Of a stretch of DNA of 64,000 nt, positions 7,776 to 15,157 are shown in pieces. The stretch spans positions 1-64,000 of the forward strand of contig JBBRYF010000006.1 of NCBI GenBank assembly GCA_038237925.1. The letters run 5' to 3'. Under the pieces are notes generated by a model. It made no database searches. It was given only the letters and a program-made list of their open reading frames with translations, and had not been told where the DNA came from. The stretch is from AC-32 sp038237925. Lineage in GTDB: Bacteria > Actinomycetota > Thermoleophilia > Gaiellales > Gaiellaceae. A program made the translations under genes and the position numbers. How positions within the stretch are numbered: the stretch's first letter is position 1; every line of letters begins with the position of its first letter.

Positions 7776-8639
7776 TCACCGGGGCTTCCTCGGGTACTGC
7801 ATCCCAGCTGCCATTCCACCGTTGACGATCCGGCTGCATTCCCTCAGGTCGAAGTCGTGCGCCAGGACCGCGACTTGCGGAAGCTGCGTAGCGACCGTCT
7901 GAACGCTGAGATAGTGCGGGACCAGTTGCCCGAGGCGAAAGGCAGACGCGTTCAGCTGGGCATGACGGTGCCCTAGACGCGCGCTAACGAGCTTCTCGGT
8001 CTCACCGAGGAGCGCCGCCCGCCCATAGGCCGTGTCCTGGCCGAAGAGGAGATCCTGCACCCGAAGCTCGTGCCGTTGCCGTGGCTCCCTACGCTTACGG
8101 AGAACGGCAACCCATTCCAGCGGGAGATCGAGAATCGGGTAGTCGTCCGACTCATAGCGTCGCCCGCTCGGGTGGAGCGATGGGCTCGCCACGATGTACG
8201 CGCCTGGACCCGCACGGAGATCGAGTCCTTCAGGATTCCCGAGCCCGACCGTGGAGCTGGTGAGAGTGCCCCCCGGCGGCTGCTTGAAGAGCCGGTGCTC
8301 GTGGTACGGCCTGCTGCGTTGGACCCGCGTGCGGGGAAGCCGACCGAGCTTGCTCTCCAGGCGTGCCAGGCTCTCGAAGCCTTCCTCACCATCGAGGTCG
8401 ACGACGACCAGGCCGTCGGTGCGAAGACCGAGATTCGAGACCGGGTAGATCTGGGCCCAGTAGGCGATGACTGCGGGGTCGCTAGTGGCTTCGTGCAACC
8501 CCCGTTTCGTACGGGGATGCTTGCCGGGACTCGCGCAAGCCTGGCCACAATCGCAACTGCCGTTCTCGGCTCGGTAGAGCGGAAGAATCGGGCCCTGGGA
8601 GGCGAGCGCTTGGCTCGCCTCCCAGACATTGGTCGCCAT
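7776..8639 (-). CDS. Bifunctional DNA primase/polymerase (PrimPol, AEP superfamily)
   Basis: This 287-residue protein carries an archaeo-eukaryotic primase domain used by plasmids and satellites to start and extend DNA. Visible motifs in order: 'CDCGQACASPGKHPRT' (about residues 29-44), the metal-binding hhhDhD in 'GLVVVDLDGEEG', a conserved His in 'YHEHRLFKQP', and 'GLDLRAGPGAYIVASPS'. The C-terminal helical domain is present ('YGRAALLGETEKLV', 'NASAFRLGQLV', 'GGMAAGMQYPR'). The usual Gly-Gly before the motif-II His is not seen. The start chosen is the ATG at 8639, one base after the upstream gene's stop. It is probably the replication initiator of the element. Confidence 0.85.
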   Translation of the reverse strand: MATNVWEASQALASQGPILPLYRAENGSCDCGQACASPGKHPRTKRGLHEATSDPAVIAYWAQIYPVSNLGLRTDGLVVVDLDGEEGFESLARLESKLGRLPRTRVQRSRPYHEHRLFKQPPGGTLTSSTVGLGNPEGLDLRAGPGAYIVASPSLHPSGRRYESDDYPILDLPLEWVAVLRKRREPRQRHELRVQDLLFGQDTAYGRAALLGETEKLVSARLGHRHAQLNASAFRLGQLVPHYLSVQTVATQLPQVAVLAHDFDLRECSRIVNGGMAAGMQYPRKPR

Positions 8640-8640
8640 C

Positions 8641-9108
8641 TCAGTACGGGATACCGTCGTCGACGGCGTCCGGGATGGCTGCCGGCTCGGCATCCTCCTC
8701 CGATTCGCCGAGCCGCTTCGTCTGCGTGCCGAAGCCGAAGAGAGCCTCGGCAGACGAGCCTGGCGAGTTGTGGAAGACGACCTTGTGCCGGTGGTAAGCG
8801 GGGCCCCCGGTCTTCGGCTCTGCCTTGCCGAGCCACCGGATCGTCAGCTTCTCGCCCGGCTCGAGTGTGTGATTCTCCCGCTGCTCGAGCTCCTCCTTGA
8901 AGGACTCGAACAAGACGGTGGTCGTGAGCCAGACAGCACGCTCCTCGTCGCCGACGTTGACGACAACGATCGGCTTCTTGCCGTAGAGCTTCGTCGGTCC
9001 AACATCGAAGCGAACGAAGCTCGCCTCGATGATGTCGCCATCGGCATCCCAGAGCCATGCCTGGGGAAACTCGCTTGTGCTATCCGTACTTGCGCCTGTA
9101 CCATCCAT
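8641..9108 (-). CDS. Probable OB-fold-like protein paired with PrimPol
   Basis: A 155-residue protein. The ATG at 9108 is preceded by an AAAGG Shine-Dalgarno, better than the longer start at 9180. 'FPQAWLWDADGDIIEASFV' opens a beta-rich region followed by 'KPIVVVNVGDEERAVWL' and 'LEPGEKLTIRWLGK', the pattern of a five-stranded barrel. The C-terminus is acidic (ESEEDAEPAAIPDAVDD), as in ssDNA-binding proteins. It sits directly upstream of PrimPol with one intervening base. A single-strand-binding or clamp-like helper role is inferred. Confidence 0.55.
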   Translation of the reverse strand: MDGTGASTDSTSEFPQAWLWDADGDIIEASFVRFDVGPTKLYGKKPIVVVNVGDEERAVWLTTTVLFESFKEELEQRENHTLEPGEKLTIRWLGKAEPKTGGPAYHRHKVVFHNSPGSSAEALFGFGTQTKRLGESEEDAEPAAIPDAVDDGIPY

Positions 9109-9141
9109 TGTGTTCAACCTTTCGTTTCGGGTTTGAATTGC

Positions 9142-9170
9142 CGGGGGGCCGATTTGCGGTCGGCCCCCCG
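9142..9170 (-). terminator. GC-rich intergenic hairpin in the replication operon
   Basis: A perfect 11-bp stem (CGGGGGGCCGA / TCGGCCCCCCG) with a 7-nt loop lies between the 62-residue gene and the OB-like gene. Reading leftward, no T-tract follows, so it may be an attenuator or mRNA-processing structure rather than a full terminator. Confidence 0.5.
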
Positions 9171-9180
9171 AGTGGAACAC

Positions 9181-9369
9181 CTATTTGAGAGCGATCAAGC
9201 CATTCGGTTCGGCATCGCCTCCCTTCTGCGATTGATTGAGATTCGAGAGGATCTGAGCTGCATACCTGGCGTCGGCATCGGCGAGTCGGTAAAGCACTCG
9301 CAACGGAGACAGGCCGACGATCCACCAGGGTCGCGGTGATCGCTCGACGAATCTGAGGCTGTATCGCAT
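9181..9369 (-). CDS. Small first gene of the replication operon, unknown
   Basis: A 62-residue product starting at ATG 9369 ('MRYSLRFVERSPRPWWIVGL'). A longer start at 9489 would place the iteron-like repeats inside the gene and is less likely. No known motif; 'DADARYAAQILSNLNQ' may be a helix. It appears to be the promoter-proximal gene of the leftward operon, which suggests an early or regulatory protein, but nothing in the sequence shows this. Confidence 0.5.
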   Translation of the reverse strand: MRYSLRFVERSPRPWWIVGLSPLRVLYRLADADARYAAQILSNLNQSQKGGDAEPNGLIALK

Positions 9370-9391
9370 GGAGACATTGTCCTTGCGGCAG

Positions 9392-9495
9392 CCGTCCGGG
9401 GGTAGAGTTGTAACCGTCCGGATTTGAAAGAAATTGCCGCTTGGTTGAGCGGTAAAAATCAACTTCCGTCCGAATCCGTCCGGATCCATCCGGTT
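9392..9495. repeat. Iteron-like CCGTCCGG array at the divergent promoter region
   Basis: CCGTCCGG occurs at 9392, 9414 and 9476, with one-mismatch copies CCGTCCGA at 9466 and CCATCCGG at 9486. The last three form a tandem 10-bp series (9466, 9476, 9486), one helical turn apart. The array lies between the leftward replication operon and the rightward gene at 9650. It could be a repressor operator or a replication origin. Confidence 0.6.
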
Positions 9496-9562
9496 AGCGG
9501 CTCACGCCGAAGCGTTCAGTACGATTCGGGATAGTCGTGCCTCCCTAGGCAGAGTCGCGATC

Positions 9563-9590
9563 ACTCAGGCCCGGGAAACCGGGTCTGAGT
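9563..9590 (+). terminator. 12-bp hairpin with GAAA tetraloop
   Basis: ACTCAGGCCCGG and CCGGGTCTGAGT pair over 12 bp (one G-T wobble) around a GAAA loop, about 60 bp before the rightward gene at 9650. A moderately T-containing stretch (TCGTTGGTCTC) follows, so it may be a terminator or a structured leader. Confidence 0.5.
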
Positions 9591-9649
9591 CGTTGGTCTC
9601 GTCCTGAGCCCCTGCTACTACTCCACGGGATGCCTAGGGAAAAGCACAC

Positions 9650-10015
9650 ATGCCTCGAGCCGACAGCCCGGCCGAAGCTCTAAAGCTCGCATTCGAAGAC
9701 GCCGCTCGTCGCGGAGACGAAGAGGCTGTCTGGCTCTACCTCCATGCAATTCCAGCCTGGAACCTGCGCCATCTCTACGACATCAGCCTAGACTGGCCTC
9801 CTCCGTACGCCTGGAAAGTCGAGAAGGGGAAAACCATTCCGTTTGAACCCTGGTGCCCCCGAAGGTTTCTGGACCCGGTAGAGGGCCGCGAGCTCGCCCA
9901 GGAGATCCACAAACGAAGGAGACAGAAGAAGCCGCAAGGCATCGGAGCGATCACCAAGGAGCTCGAGCTCGGAGCCAAGGACCACGTCTACTACGTCGAC
10001 CGGAACTTTCACTAG
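9650..10015 (+). CDS. Element-encoded hypothetical protein
   Basis: A 121-residue soluble protein with no recognised domain. The N-terminus is helical (ALKLAFEDAARRGDEEAVW), the middle contains several Trp and Pro residues, and a basic patch 'IHKRRRQKKPQG' lies near residue 88, which could contact nucleic acid. It is the only intact rightward gene in the middle of the element and lies next to the iteron-like region, so a regulatory or replication-accessory role is possible but unproven. Confidence 0.6.
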   Translation: MPRADSPAEALKLAFEDAARRGDEEAVWLYLHAIPAWNLRHLYDISLDWPPPYAWKVEKGKTIPFEPWCPRRFLDPVEGRELAQEIHKRRRQKKPQGIGAITKELELGAKDHVYYVDRNFH

Positions 10016-10059
10016 CGGTGCTGTCCGATCGCGTTCGCTAAAATCGCGCCTCGCGCGTA

Positions 10060-10196
10060 TATAAGGAAATCCGCAGAAACGGTTTCTACTAAAAAAGAGA
10101 GACCTCTCTATAAGGTCTTTTGGTCTCCGCTATACCTCCAGCGCGTCGGTAAGTACAGAGTAAGAAAAAAAGAAGAGACCTCTATAAGGTTTCTTC
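10060..10196 (+). promoter_or_regulatory. AT-rich region with two related hairpins and three TATAAGG boxes
   Basis: TATAAGG occurs at 10060, 10109 and 10183. The last two sit in hairpins: 10098-10120 (AGAGACCT / AGGTCTTT, loop CTCTATA) and 10172-10196 (GAAGAGACCT / AGGTTTCTTC, loop CTATA). Each hairpin follows an A-run. The region separates the gene ending at 10015 from the sigma-like gene at 10227. It may hold tandem promoters, terminators or an origin. Confidence 0.5.
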
Positions 10197-10226
10197 CTAT
10201 TACACGCCCGAGACCGGATTTTCGGC

Positions 10227-10875
10227 ATGCCGCCGACGCGCAGGCAGTCTCGACTGAGAGCCCGGCTCTTCATCATCACGTACTCCGGTGCCGGCAGACC
10301 CATCACCGTGTCGGCGAATCTCGATCCGACACCGGTAGCCGATAGGATCTCGGCATTGGCCGAGTGTCTCAGCCTCTATGATGTGCGGGACGTTGAAGGA
10401 TTCGCAGCCTCAATCGCGCACCGATACCTTCAGCACACCAACGGCACTCTCTCGCCGTTCGAGCTCGAAGACCTTATCGCCTATCTCGTCGCCGAAGTCT
10501 GGAGGTTTAGCACCGAGTTCGACGAACGGCCGGGGATCGAGTTTTCAGGCTGGGCCGGGCACAAGCTCCGCTACTCGATCGTGCAGTGGTACCGCGACGC
10601 CTTCGTCGACTCGCGATACAACTACGGTAACCCCGGCCAGGCCGAAGCAATCCGCTTCGCGAATAGCCTCGACCACCCGACTCCCGACGGAAATCCGCTG
10701 GGATCGTCTATCCCCGACGAGTGCAGCAGCTCTGCGGCAGATCGGAACCTTGAGGACAGAGGGCTACAGCTGGAACGAGATCGCCAAGCACTTGCAGATC
10801 AAGAGTGCATACGCGCAGACGCTGCTCGCCGAGGCGGCCTTAGAGGTCAGCCAAAGCGCTTTACGGGCTGACTAG
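10227..10875 (+). pseudogene. Sigma-factor-like protein with a frame change
   Basis: The first part (from 10227) encodes a sigma region 2-like segment, with 'FELEDLIAYLVAEVWRF' and 'FSGWAGHKLRYSIVQWYRD'. The second part, in the +1 frame and ending at 10875, encodes a region 4-like HTH with 'LRTEGYSWNEIAKHLQIKS'. The frames must join near 10720-10740. About 215 residues would result. It may be a decayed gene, a sequence error or a programmed shift. The stop overlaps the convergent HNH gene by 4 bp. A phage-style transcription activator is the likely ancestral role. Confidence 0.55.
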
Positions 10876-11591
10876 GGCTCGCCGAACCCCCGGCGAATCG
10901 ACCCGGCGATCTCGGACGTGTCTGGTCCCGGGTTGGCAGCCGTTCCCCCGTCTCGAGCTGCGAGATAATCCTCGAAGGACTGATGCGCTCGAGTTGCGTG
11001 CCGGCGAGCCTTTGCCGGGGGTCTATCCAACTCAGCACGAGCCTGACGAGCTTCGGCCAGACGTTGCTCGGCCTGTTTCACGGCCTGTAGCGCCTGTTCG
11101 AGCTCTAGCTTCTTCCTCGATTTCGGTGCTGTCGTGGGCCCCTCGTTCGGTTTATTTCGCGGGGAGCTAGACAAGCGGCTCTTCGTGGCTTCGCCTGCTG
11201 ACAGACCCCCCCTTGGCTTGTCAGACCGCCCTCGAGCCTTCCTCCGAGCCCACTCCGCACGGCGATGGTGACTCGTGCAGAGCAAGATCAAGTTGCTTGG
11301 ATCAGCTACTGCACCACCCTTCTCGATCGGCACGACGTGATGCACTTCAAGCTGACCGGCACATGACCGGTCTTGCATCCGACAGACGCGATCACGAGCA
11401 CGGACTAGCTCGCGAGCTCGCCTGAATTGAGCCGACTGCCTTGCCTTCCGATATTGCGGGTTCGCGCTGCTTCTCGTCTTCTCTTTCTTCGCCTTGTACT
11501 CGCGTGCGTGCCGCTCGCAACGTGAGGTCCAGTCGCCAGGGCTCCGCACACGACCACAGCCAGGGACCGCGCAAAGACGGACGATCGGCAC
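10872..11591 (-). CDS. HNH endonuclease family protein
   Basis: A 239-residue protein with an N-terminal zinc-type region (CAVPGCGRV and a nearby Cys/His) and a core HNH motif 'LEVHHVVPIEKGG' followed by 'NLILLCTSHHRRAEW', residues about 80-110. The C-terminal half (about 150-200) is a charged helix, possibly a coiled coil ('LEQALQAVKQAEQRLAEARQ'). In phages, HNH proteins beside capsid genes often assist terminase in DNA packaging. Here it ends the leftward capsid operon, directly after a 70-residue gene. No terminase is present, so a helper-phage terminase could be the partner (inference). Confidence 0.82.
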   Translation of the reverse strand: MPIVRLCAVPGCGRVRSPGDWTSRCERHAREYKAKKEKTRSSANPQYRKARQSAQFRRARELVRARDRVCRMQDRSCAGQLEVHHVVPIEKGGAVADPSNLILLCTSHHRRAEWARRKARGRSDKPRGGLSAGEATKSRLSSSPRNKPNEGPTTAPKSRKKLELEQALQAVKQAEQRLAEARQARAELDRPPAKARRHATRAHQSFEDYLAARDGGTAANPGPDTSEIAGSIRRGFGEP

Positions 11592-11804
11592 CTAGAGGTT
11601 CCTGTCGCTCGAGTAGCCGGACATGCCGTTCTTCGCCTGCGGCCACTCGTGCTCCAGCCAGAGCGCGAGTCGTTCAGCCTCGGTCGGACTCAGCGGCTGC
11701 AGTGTTCGCACGGAGCCGTCGTCGAAGACCTCGCACAAGCCGACGCCGGGAACCGTCAAGCGTCGACCACCCGTTCTATCTAGCCGTTCGGCGCCGCTCG
11801 CCAT
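11592..11804 (-). CDS. Small protein between capsid and HNH genes
   Basis: The 70-residue product includes 'LTVPGVGLCEVFDDGSVRTL' and 'LSPTEAERLALWLEHEW'. Its stop is adjacent to the HNH start. I do not recognise the family. It lacks a signal peptide or membrane segment. Its place in a capsid operon suggests a small head-related or packaging-related protein, but this is only contextual. Confidence 0.5.
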   Translation of the reverse strand: MASGAERLDRTGGRRLTVPGVGLCEVFDDGSVRTLQPLSPTEAERLALWLEHEWPQAKNGMSGYSSDRNL

Positions 11805-11892
11805 GGCAGCAAGAGGAGGAGCGAGACGGCCGGAGTCGGGCCGTCCCGCTCCCCGGAGTCTCCCGAGAGGCGGGAGCAGAGAGGAGGCATCG

Positions 11893-13140
11893 TCAGAACC
11901 CGCTCGGCGCCGTCAGGCCCGTGATCTTCGCGACAGCGGTCGGATTCTTGACCAACAGCGCGACGTAGGCCCAGCCCGTGATCCTGACCGTGCCGGTGGC
12001 CGAGCCGACCTCGGGATAGACCTTGAACTGGGGGCTGCCACCGAAGACGACCACGTTCGATTTCTCGACCACGAGCGCGACGTCCTCGTTCGTGCCGGCG
12101 CCGAGGTTGGTCGGAATGCTCCCGACGGGGACGACCGTGCCGGGCAGGTTCGGGCCCACAGGCAGGGCGGTCGAGCCCGAGCCGCCACTCAGCCAGGCCA
12201 GGCGACGCGGGTGCAGGAGCACGACGTAATCCTCGGGCCGCGGGTTGCCGAAGCCGCTCGTTCCGGCGAGCTGCGAGTAGGCCTTCCAAATGCTCTCTGC
12301 GAACGTCTCGGCGTTGGTGACGGTGCCGGTCACCGAGAGGATCGAAGCCGTTTGCAAGAGACCGCGTGTCTCACCGCTGGATGCCTGGCCGTTCAGGATC
12401 TGGATATCGGTCTTGACCGCGAAGTCCCGTGCGAGCGCGTCGGTGATTACCTCGTCGGCCCCGGGCAAGCTGAAGTCGAGCAGCTGCCGCGAGAGATCCT
12501 GCTGACCGGCGACCGTCGCGACCGGCGTCGAGCGAGAGGCAGTGACTAGGTCGGTCTCCTGCACGGCCGCGTTCTCTGCGGACTGGACGGCGACGGCGGG
12601 ACCAGATGCCACCGCAGCGATCTTCAGCGTCGGCACGCCACCGACCACCTCGACCATGCCCGGCTCGATCGGCCGGCGCTCGAAGACGTCGAGCAAGCTC
12701 GAGACCTGCGCGGCCGATTTGCCCCAGACCTGGCGCAGGAAGCCGGGAGCGGTCGGGGTAAGCATGTCGGGGCTCGTCGTGCTCGCGATGTCGCGCTGCA
12801 CAAGCTCGAGCCGCTTGCGGGCATCTGCCTCGGACGGCTGACCGGGGACCGGGGGTCCTTCGCCGGCGTCCCCGCGCGTCAGGGGGCTCCAGGCGGCCTT
12901 CGCTCGCCGAGCATCGCCTTCGGCGCAGACGAGCAGATCCTGGAAGTAGCTCGGGATCGGCGTGCCGGAGCGAACGTCATGCTCGCGCTGGGAGTAATAC
13001 GGATCCGAGACAAGGCCACGGGTGCGCCAGGCTTCGCCCTTTGCCACCGACTCGGCCGCGACAACGTCGGGCGGCAGCGGAAGCTTGGCGGCAGGCGAGT
13101 TGTTGATCGTCGCCACCGAAGGGATGATCCGCGGGCTCAC
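11893..13140 (-). CDS. Phage major capsid protein, HK97 fold
   Basis: The 415-residue product aligns in pattern with HK97-type capsid subunits. An N-terminal region of about 110 residues contains charged segments and could act as a delta/scaffold domain. The shell region follows, with 'MLTPTAPGFLRQVWGKSAAQ', 'QLLDFSLPGADEVITDALARD', 'YVVLLHPRRLAWL' and a C-terminal 'ITGWAYVALLVKNP'. No protease or portal gene is adjacent. Its start overlaps the preceding 69-residue gene (ATGA). It implies that the element can form, or once formed, its own capsid shell. Confidence 0.85.
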   Translation of the reverse strand: MSPRIIPSVATINNSPAAKLPLPPDVVAAESVAKGEAWRTRGLVSDPYYSQREHDVRSGTPIPSYFQDLLVCAEGDARRAKAAWSPLTRGDAGEGPPVPGQPSEADARKRLELVQRDIASTTSPDMLTPTAPGFLRQVWGKSAAQVSSLLDVFERRPIEPGMVEVVGGVPTLKIAAVASGPAVAVQSAENAAVQETDLVTASRSTPVATVAGQQDLSRQLLDFSLPGADEVITDALARDFAVKTDIQILNGQASSGETRGLLQTASILSVTGTVTNAETFAESIWKAYSQLAGTSGFGNPRPEDYVVLLHPRRLAWLSGGSGSTALPVGPNLPGTVVPVGSIPTNLGAGTNEDVALVVEKSNVVVFGGSPQFKVYPEVGSATGTVRITGWAYVALLVKNPTAVAKITGLTAPSGF

Positions 13141-13346
13141 GCGGAGCCCCCCAGGAGGAACGAGCGGAGCCTCGCCAGGCGTGAAGGTCTCTCGACCTGC
13201 CGGGGCACCTCGTCGTGCTCGGGGCCGTAGTCGACGGCCCCCATGCCCGTGTAGCGGTAGTGCGCCGGGTCGTTCAGCGCCTGGGCCAGGTCGGCCCGGA
13301 GCGCGAGGTCCCGCTCGCCGGCGACGTCGTACAGGTACTGGCTCAC
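13137..13346 (-). CDS. Small protein preceding the capsid gene
   Basis: A 69-residue protein coupled at both ends by ATGA overlaps: with the HTH gene upstream and the capsid gene downstream. It includes 'LRADLAQALNDPAHYRYTGM' and a basic C-terminus. No domain is recognised. Confidence 0.55.
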   Translation of the reverse strand: MSQYLYDVAGERDLALRADLAQALNDPAHYRYTGMGAVDYGPEHDEVPRQVERPSRLARLRSFLLGGSA

Positions 13347-13546
13347 GCGGCTTCCTCCGGCTCAGAGCGCAGCCAGTGGTCGAGCTCGCGTGGGTCGAGG
13401 CGGATCATCGTGCCGGGGCCGCCCAGTCGGTAGGCGGGGATCGTGCCCTCGCTGACCTTGCGGCGTAGGGTGCTGATCCCAATGCCCAACCGTGCGGCCG
13501 CGGTCGGGATGTCGATTAGGTGCCGCTCTTGCTCGTTCGTGCTCAC
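13343..13546 (-). CDS. Excisionase/MerR-type HTH protein heading the capsid operon
   Basis: This 67-residue DNA-binding protein has a canonical small winged helix: 'DIPTAAARLGIGISTLRRKV' at about residues 12-31, then 'IRLDPRELDHWLRS'. It is the first gene of a four- or five-gene leftward operon ending in HNH. It could be the second excisionase-like factor of the element or an operon repressor. It differs clearly from the HTH protein next to the integrase. Confidence 0.75.
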   Translation of the reverse strand: MSTNEQERHLIDIPTAAARLGIGISTLRRKVSEGTIPAYRLGGPGTMIRLDPRELDHWLRSEPEEAA

Positions 13547-13635
13547 GCCTTGCCTATCGGCTAGGCGCTCGCCGGAATTTTTGGCGGCGCTATTCGCGCG
13601 TAGACGCTACGCGATTGCGGGAGTACGCTCGGGCC

Positions 13636-13920
13636 ATGAGCGACCGCGAAGGACAGTCAGAGGAACTACCGCCCGATGTCCAAGGTGCCTTGGACCGCTT
13701 GGTGAAGCACGTGCATGCGGCGCAGAGCCGGAAGGAAAAGCGCGGTTTTCTCGCCTTTCTCGTGATCGTCGTCTATGGCGGAATCGTGGCCAACCTCGCT
13801 CAAACGCACGATGTCGTCTACGCAAAGCACCCGACCTTGATGGTCTGGTTCTGGCCAGTGTTTCTCGGCGCAGTCGCGTTCGTATTGGTCTACGGGTTGT
13901 TGCACGGCTACGACGAATAG
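13636..13920 (+). CDS. Small two-helix membrane protein
   Basis: ATG at 13636 gives 94 residues: a charged N-terminus of about 40 residues, then two hydrophobic helices (about 42-60, 'GFLAFLVIVVYGGIVANLA'; and about 72-90, 'WFWPVFLGAVAFVLVYGLL'). It is transcribed away from the capsid operon. Candidate roles for a cargo gene with this topology include superinfection exclusion or a holin-like protein; neither is shown by the sequence. Confidence 0.55.
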   Translation: MSDREGQSEELPPDVQGALDRLVKHVHAAQSRKEKRGFLAFLVIVVYGGIVANLAQTHDVVYAKHPTLMVWFWPVFLGAVAFVLVYGLLHGYDE

Positions 13921-14174
13921 CTGTTTTCGGCCGTTGATCCCTTACGGCGCGGTCGCGCTCCAGGTGGGCGAGCCGAGCGGCGACTCGGCGCCCGGCCCTC
14001 AATAGAAGTCGGCTAGGCAAAAATCAATTGCGCGAGACTTTCGCGGGCTGGGCTAGCCGGGTGGCGGTCCGAGCGATCCCGGCCGTCGACACCCCCCTCA
14101 AACGAGGAGGGAAATTGACGACTGGCTGAGGGGCGCCAAGCGGGGTCGCCGTAGCGGACGTACTCATTTACCCG

Positions 14175-14729
14175 TCAGGAAGTGTGTGCGCACACCGCCT
14201 GTGCCCTGAAGTTCGCGGCGCTCGCTCCGGCGTTTACCACTGAGACCTCCCAGCCGAATACGCCCGCTCCGGTGACGCCGACGGAATCGGCAATCACTCG
14301 AAAGTTAGCGCCCGCCGTTGTCTGGAACCAACCGCCGCCGAGCGGTTGCGTCCCCGTGGGGCACGGTGCGTCAGCCGTTCCCGTCCCACCGGCTGGCACC
14401 GAAACGGTGGGGCTGCTGACCCGCACGTAGCCGGAAACCCCAGCGGGACCGGCCGGACCGGTGGCGCCCCTCGTTCCCGTGGCGCCTGTGGCACCAACCG
14501 CACCCGCGGGTCCCCTGGCCCCGCGACGGCCGCGCAGCGCCGCCACCGTCTTCCTGTTCATGTCGATCTTCAGAATCGAGTGGTTCTTGATCTGCGGACT
14601 GCCGACGCTGTTCCTCGGCAGTGCTTGCACTGCAGCGACAGAGGTACCACCCAGCGCGAAAAACAGCGCAAGATACGCGACGAAATGCGTGCGCAGGTAG
14701 CCGCCCAACAATCGCACTTTCTTCGTCAT
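14175..14729 (-). CDS. Secreted collagen-like (Gly-X-Y) repeat protein
   Basis: ATG at 14729 gives 184 residues. A signal/anchor segment occupies about residues 8-35 ('FVAYLALFFALGGTSVAAVQ'). A short collagen-like stretch of Gly-X-Y triplets spans about 68-98 ('GARGPAGAVGATGATGTRG'), followed by a compact beta-rich C-terminal domain with two Cys. This architecture is common in Thermoleophilia chromosomes. Here it lies inside the att repeats, so it is either cargo or a host gene captured by the element. Confidence 0.75.
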   Translation of the reverse strand: MTKKVRLLGGYLRTHFVAYLALFFALGGTSVAAVQALPRNSVGSPQIKNHSILKIDMNRKTVAALRGRRGARGPAGAVGATGATGTRGATGPAGPAGVSGYVRVSSPTVSVPAGGTGTADAPCPTGTQPLGGGWFQTTAGANFRVIADSVGVTGAGVFGWEVSVVNAGASAANFRAQAVCAHTS

Positions 14730-14904
14730 GTCCCCTCCTCGGGTTACCCGCGCCGGCCAAAGTGCGGCGCGGGTAACCTCGGAGATTGCACGAGCGCAGA
14801 TTTCTAAACACTCACCCTGTTCGGTCAGGTCGACGGGCCGTGATGGTGTTCGCCGCGGCATCGGCGAGCCTGTCTTGACGCGATGCCCCCCGTCAGGGAA
14901 AGAC

Positions 14905-14940
14905 GAGAGCCCCGGCCTGTAGGCAAACGCCGGGGCTCTC
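14905..14940. terminator. Strong 12-bp hairpin near the right end of the element
   Basis: GAGAGCCCCGGC and GCCGGGGCTCTC pair perfectly around a 12-nt loop. It lies between the collagen-like gene's start and attR, in a stretch of about 430 bp (14730-15157) where I see no convincing gene. It could insulate the element from chromosomal transcription. Confidence 0.6.
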
Positions 14941-15054
14941 TAGGCACCGGATGGCATAGGGCCCCCCAGTGCGTCTAAGAGCCTGCGAGCGGGTCGAGCA
15001 GGCGGTTACTCCCCCGGATTTTGGAGGCCGAGCTGAACCGCCTGACAGAAAACT

Positions 15055-15074
15055 TTGTACCGGATTTTGTACCG
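15055..15074 (+). repeat. Paired direct repeat near attR, possible integrase arm site
   Basis: TTGTACC is repeated at 15055 and 15067 with the same 12-bp period and 19/20 identity to 5731-5750. It lies 84 bp inside the attR core. A third related copy with TTGGTACC (15206-15225) lies just outside attR. Confidence 0.5.
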
Positions 15075-15157
15075 ACCCCCTGTGATTCGGGGTGACCTGA
15101 GAGCACCTCGGAGCATGGAGCAATGCGGATTGCGCTCGACATGCCCTTGCCCGGTTG

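Noticed and set aside
9392..9495. CRISPR array
   Set aside because: Repeats are 8-10 bp, spaced irregularly and partly tandem without spacers; no cas genes are present.
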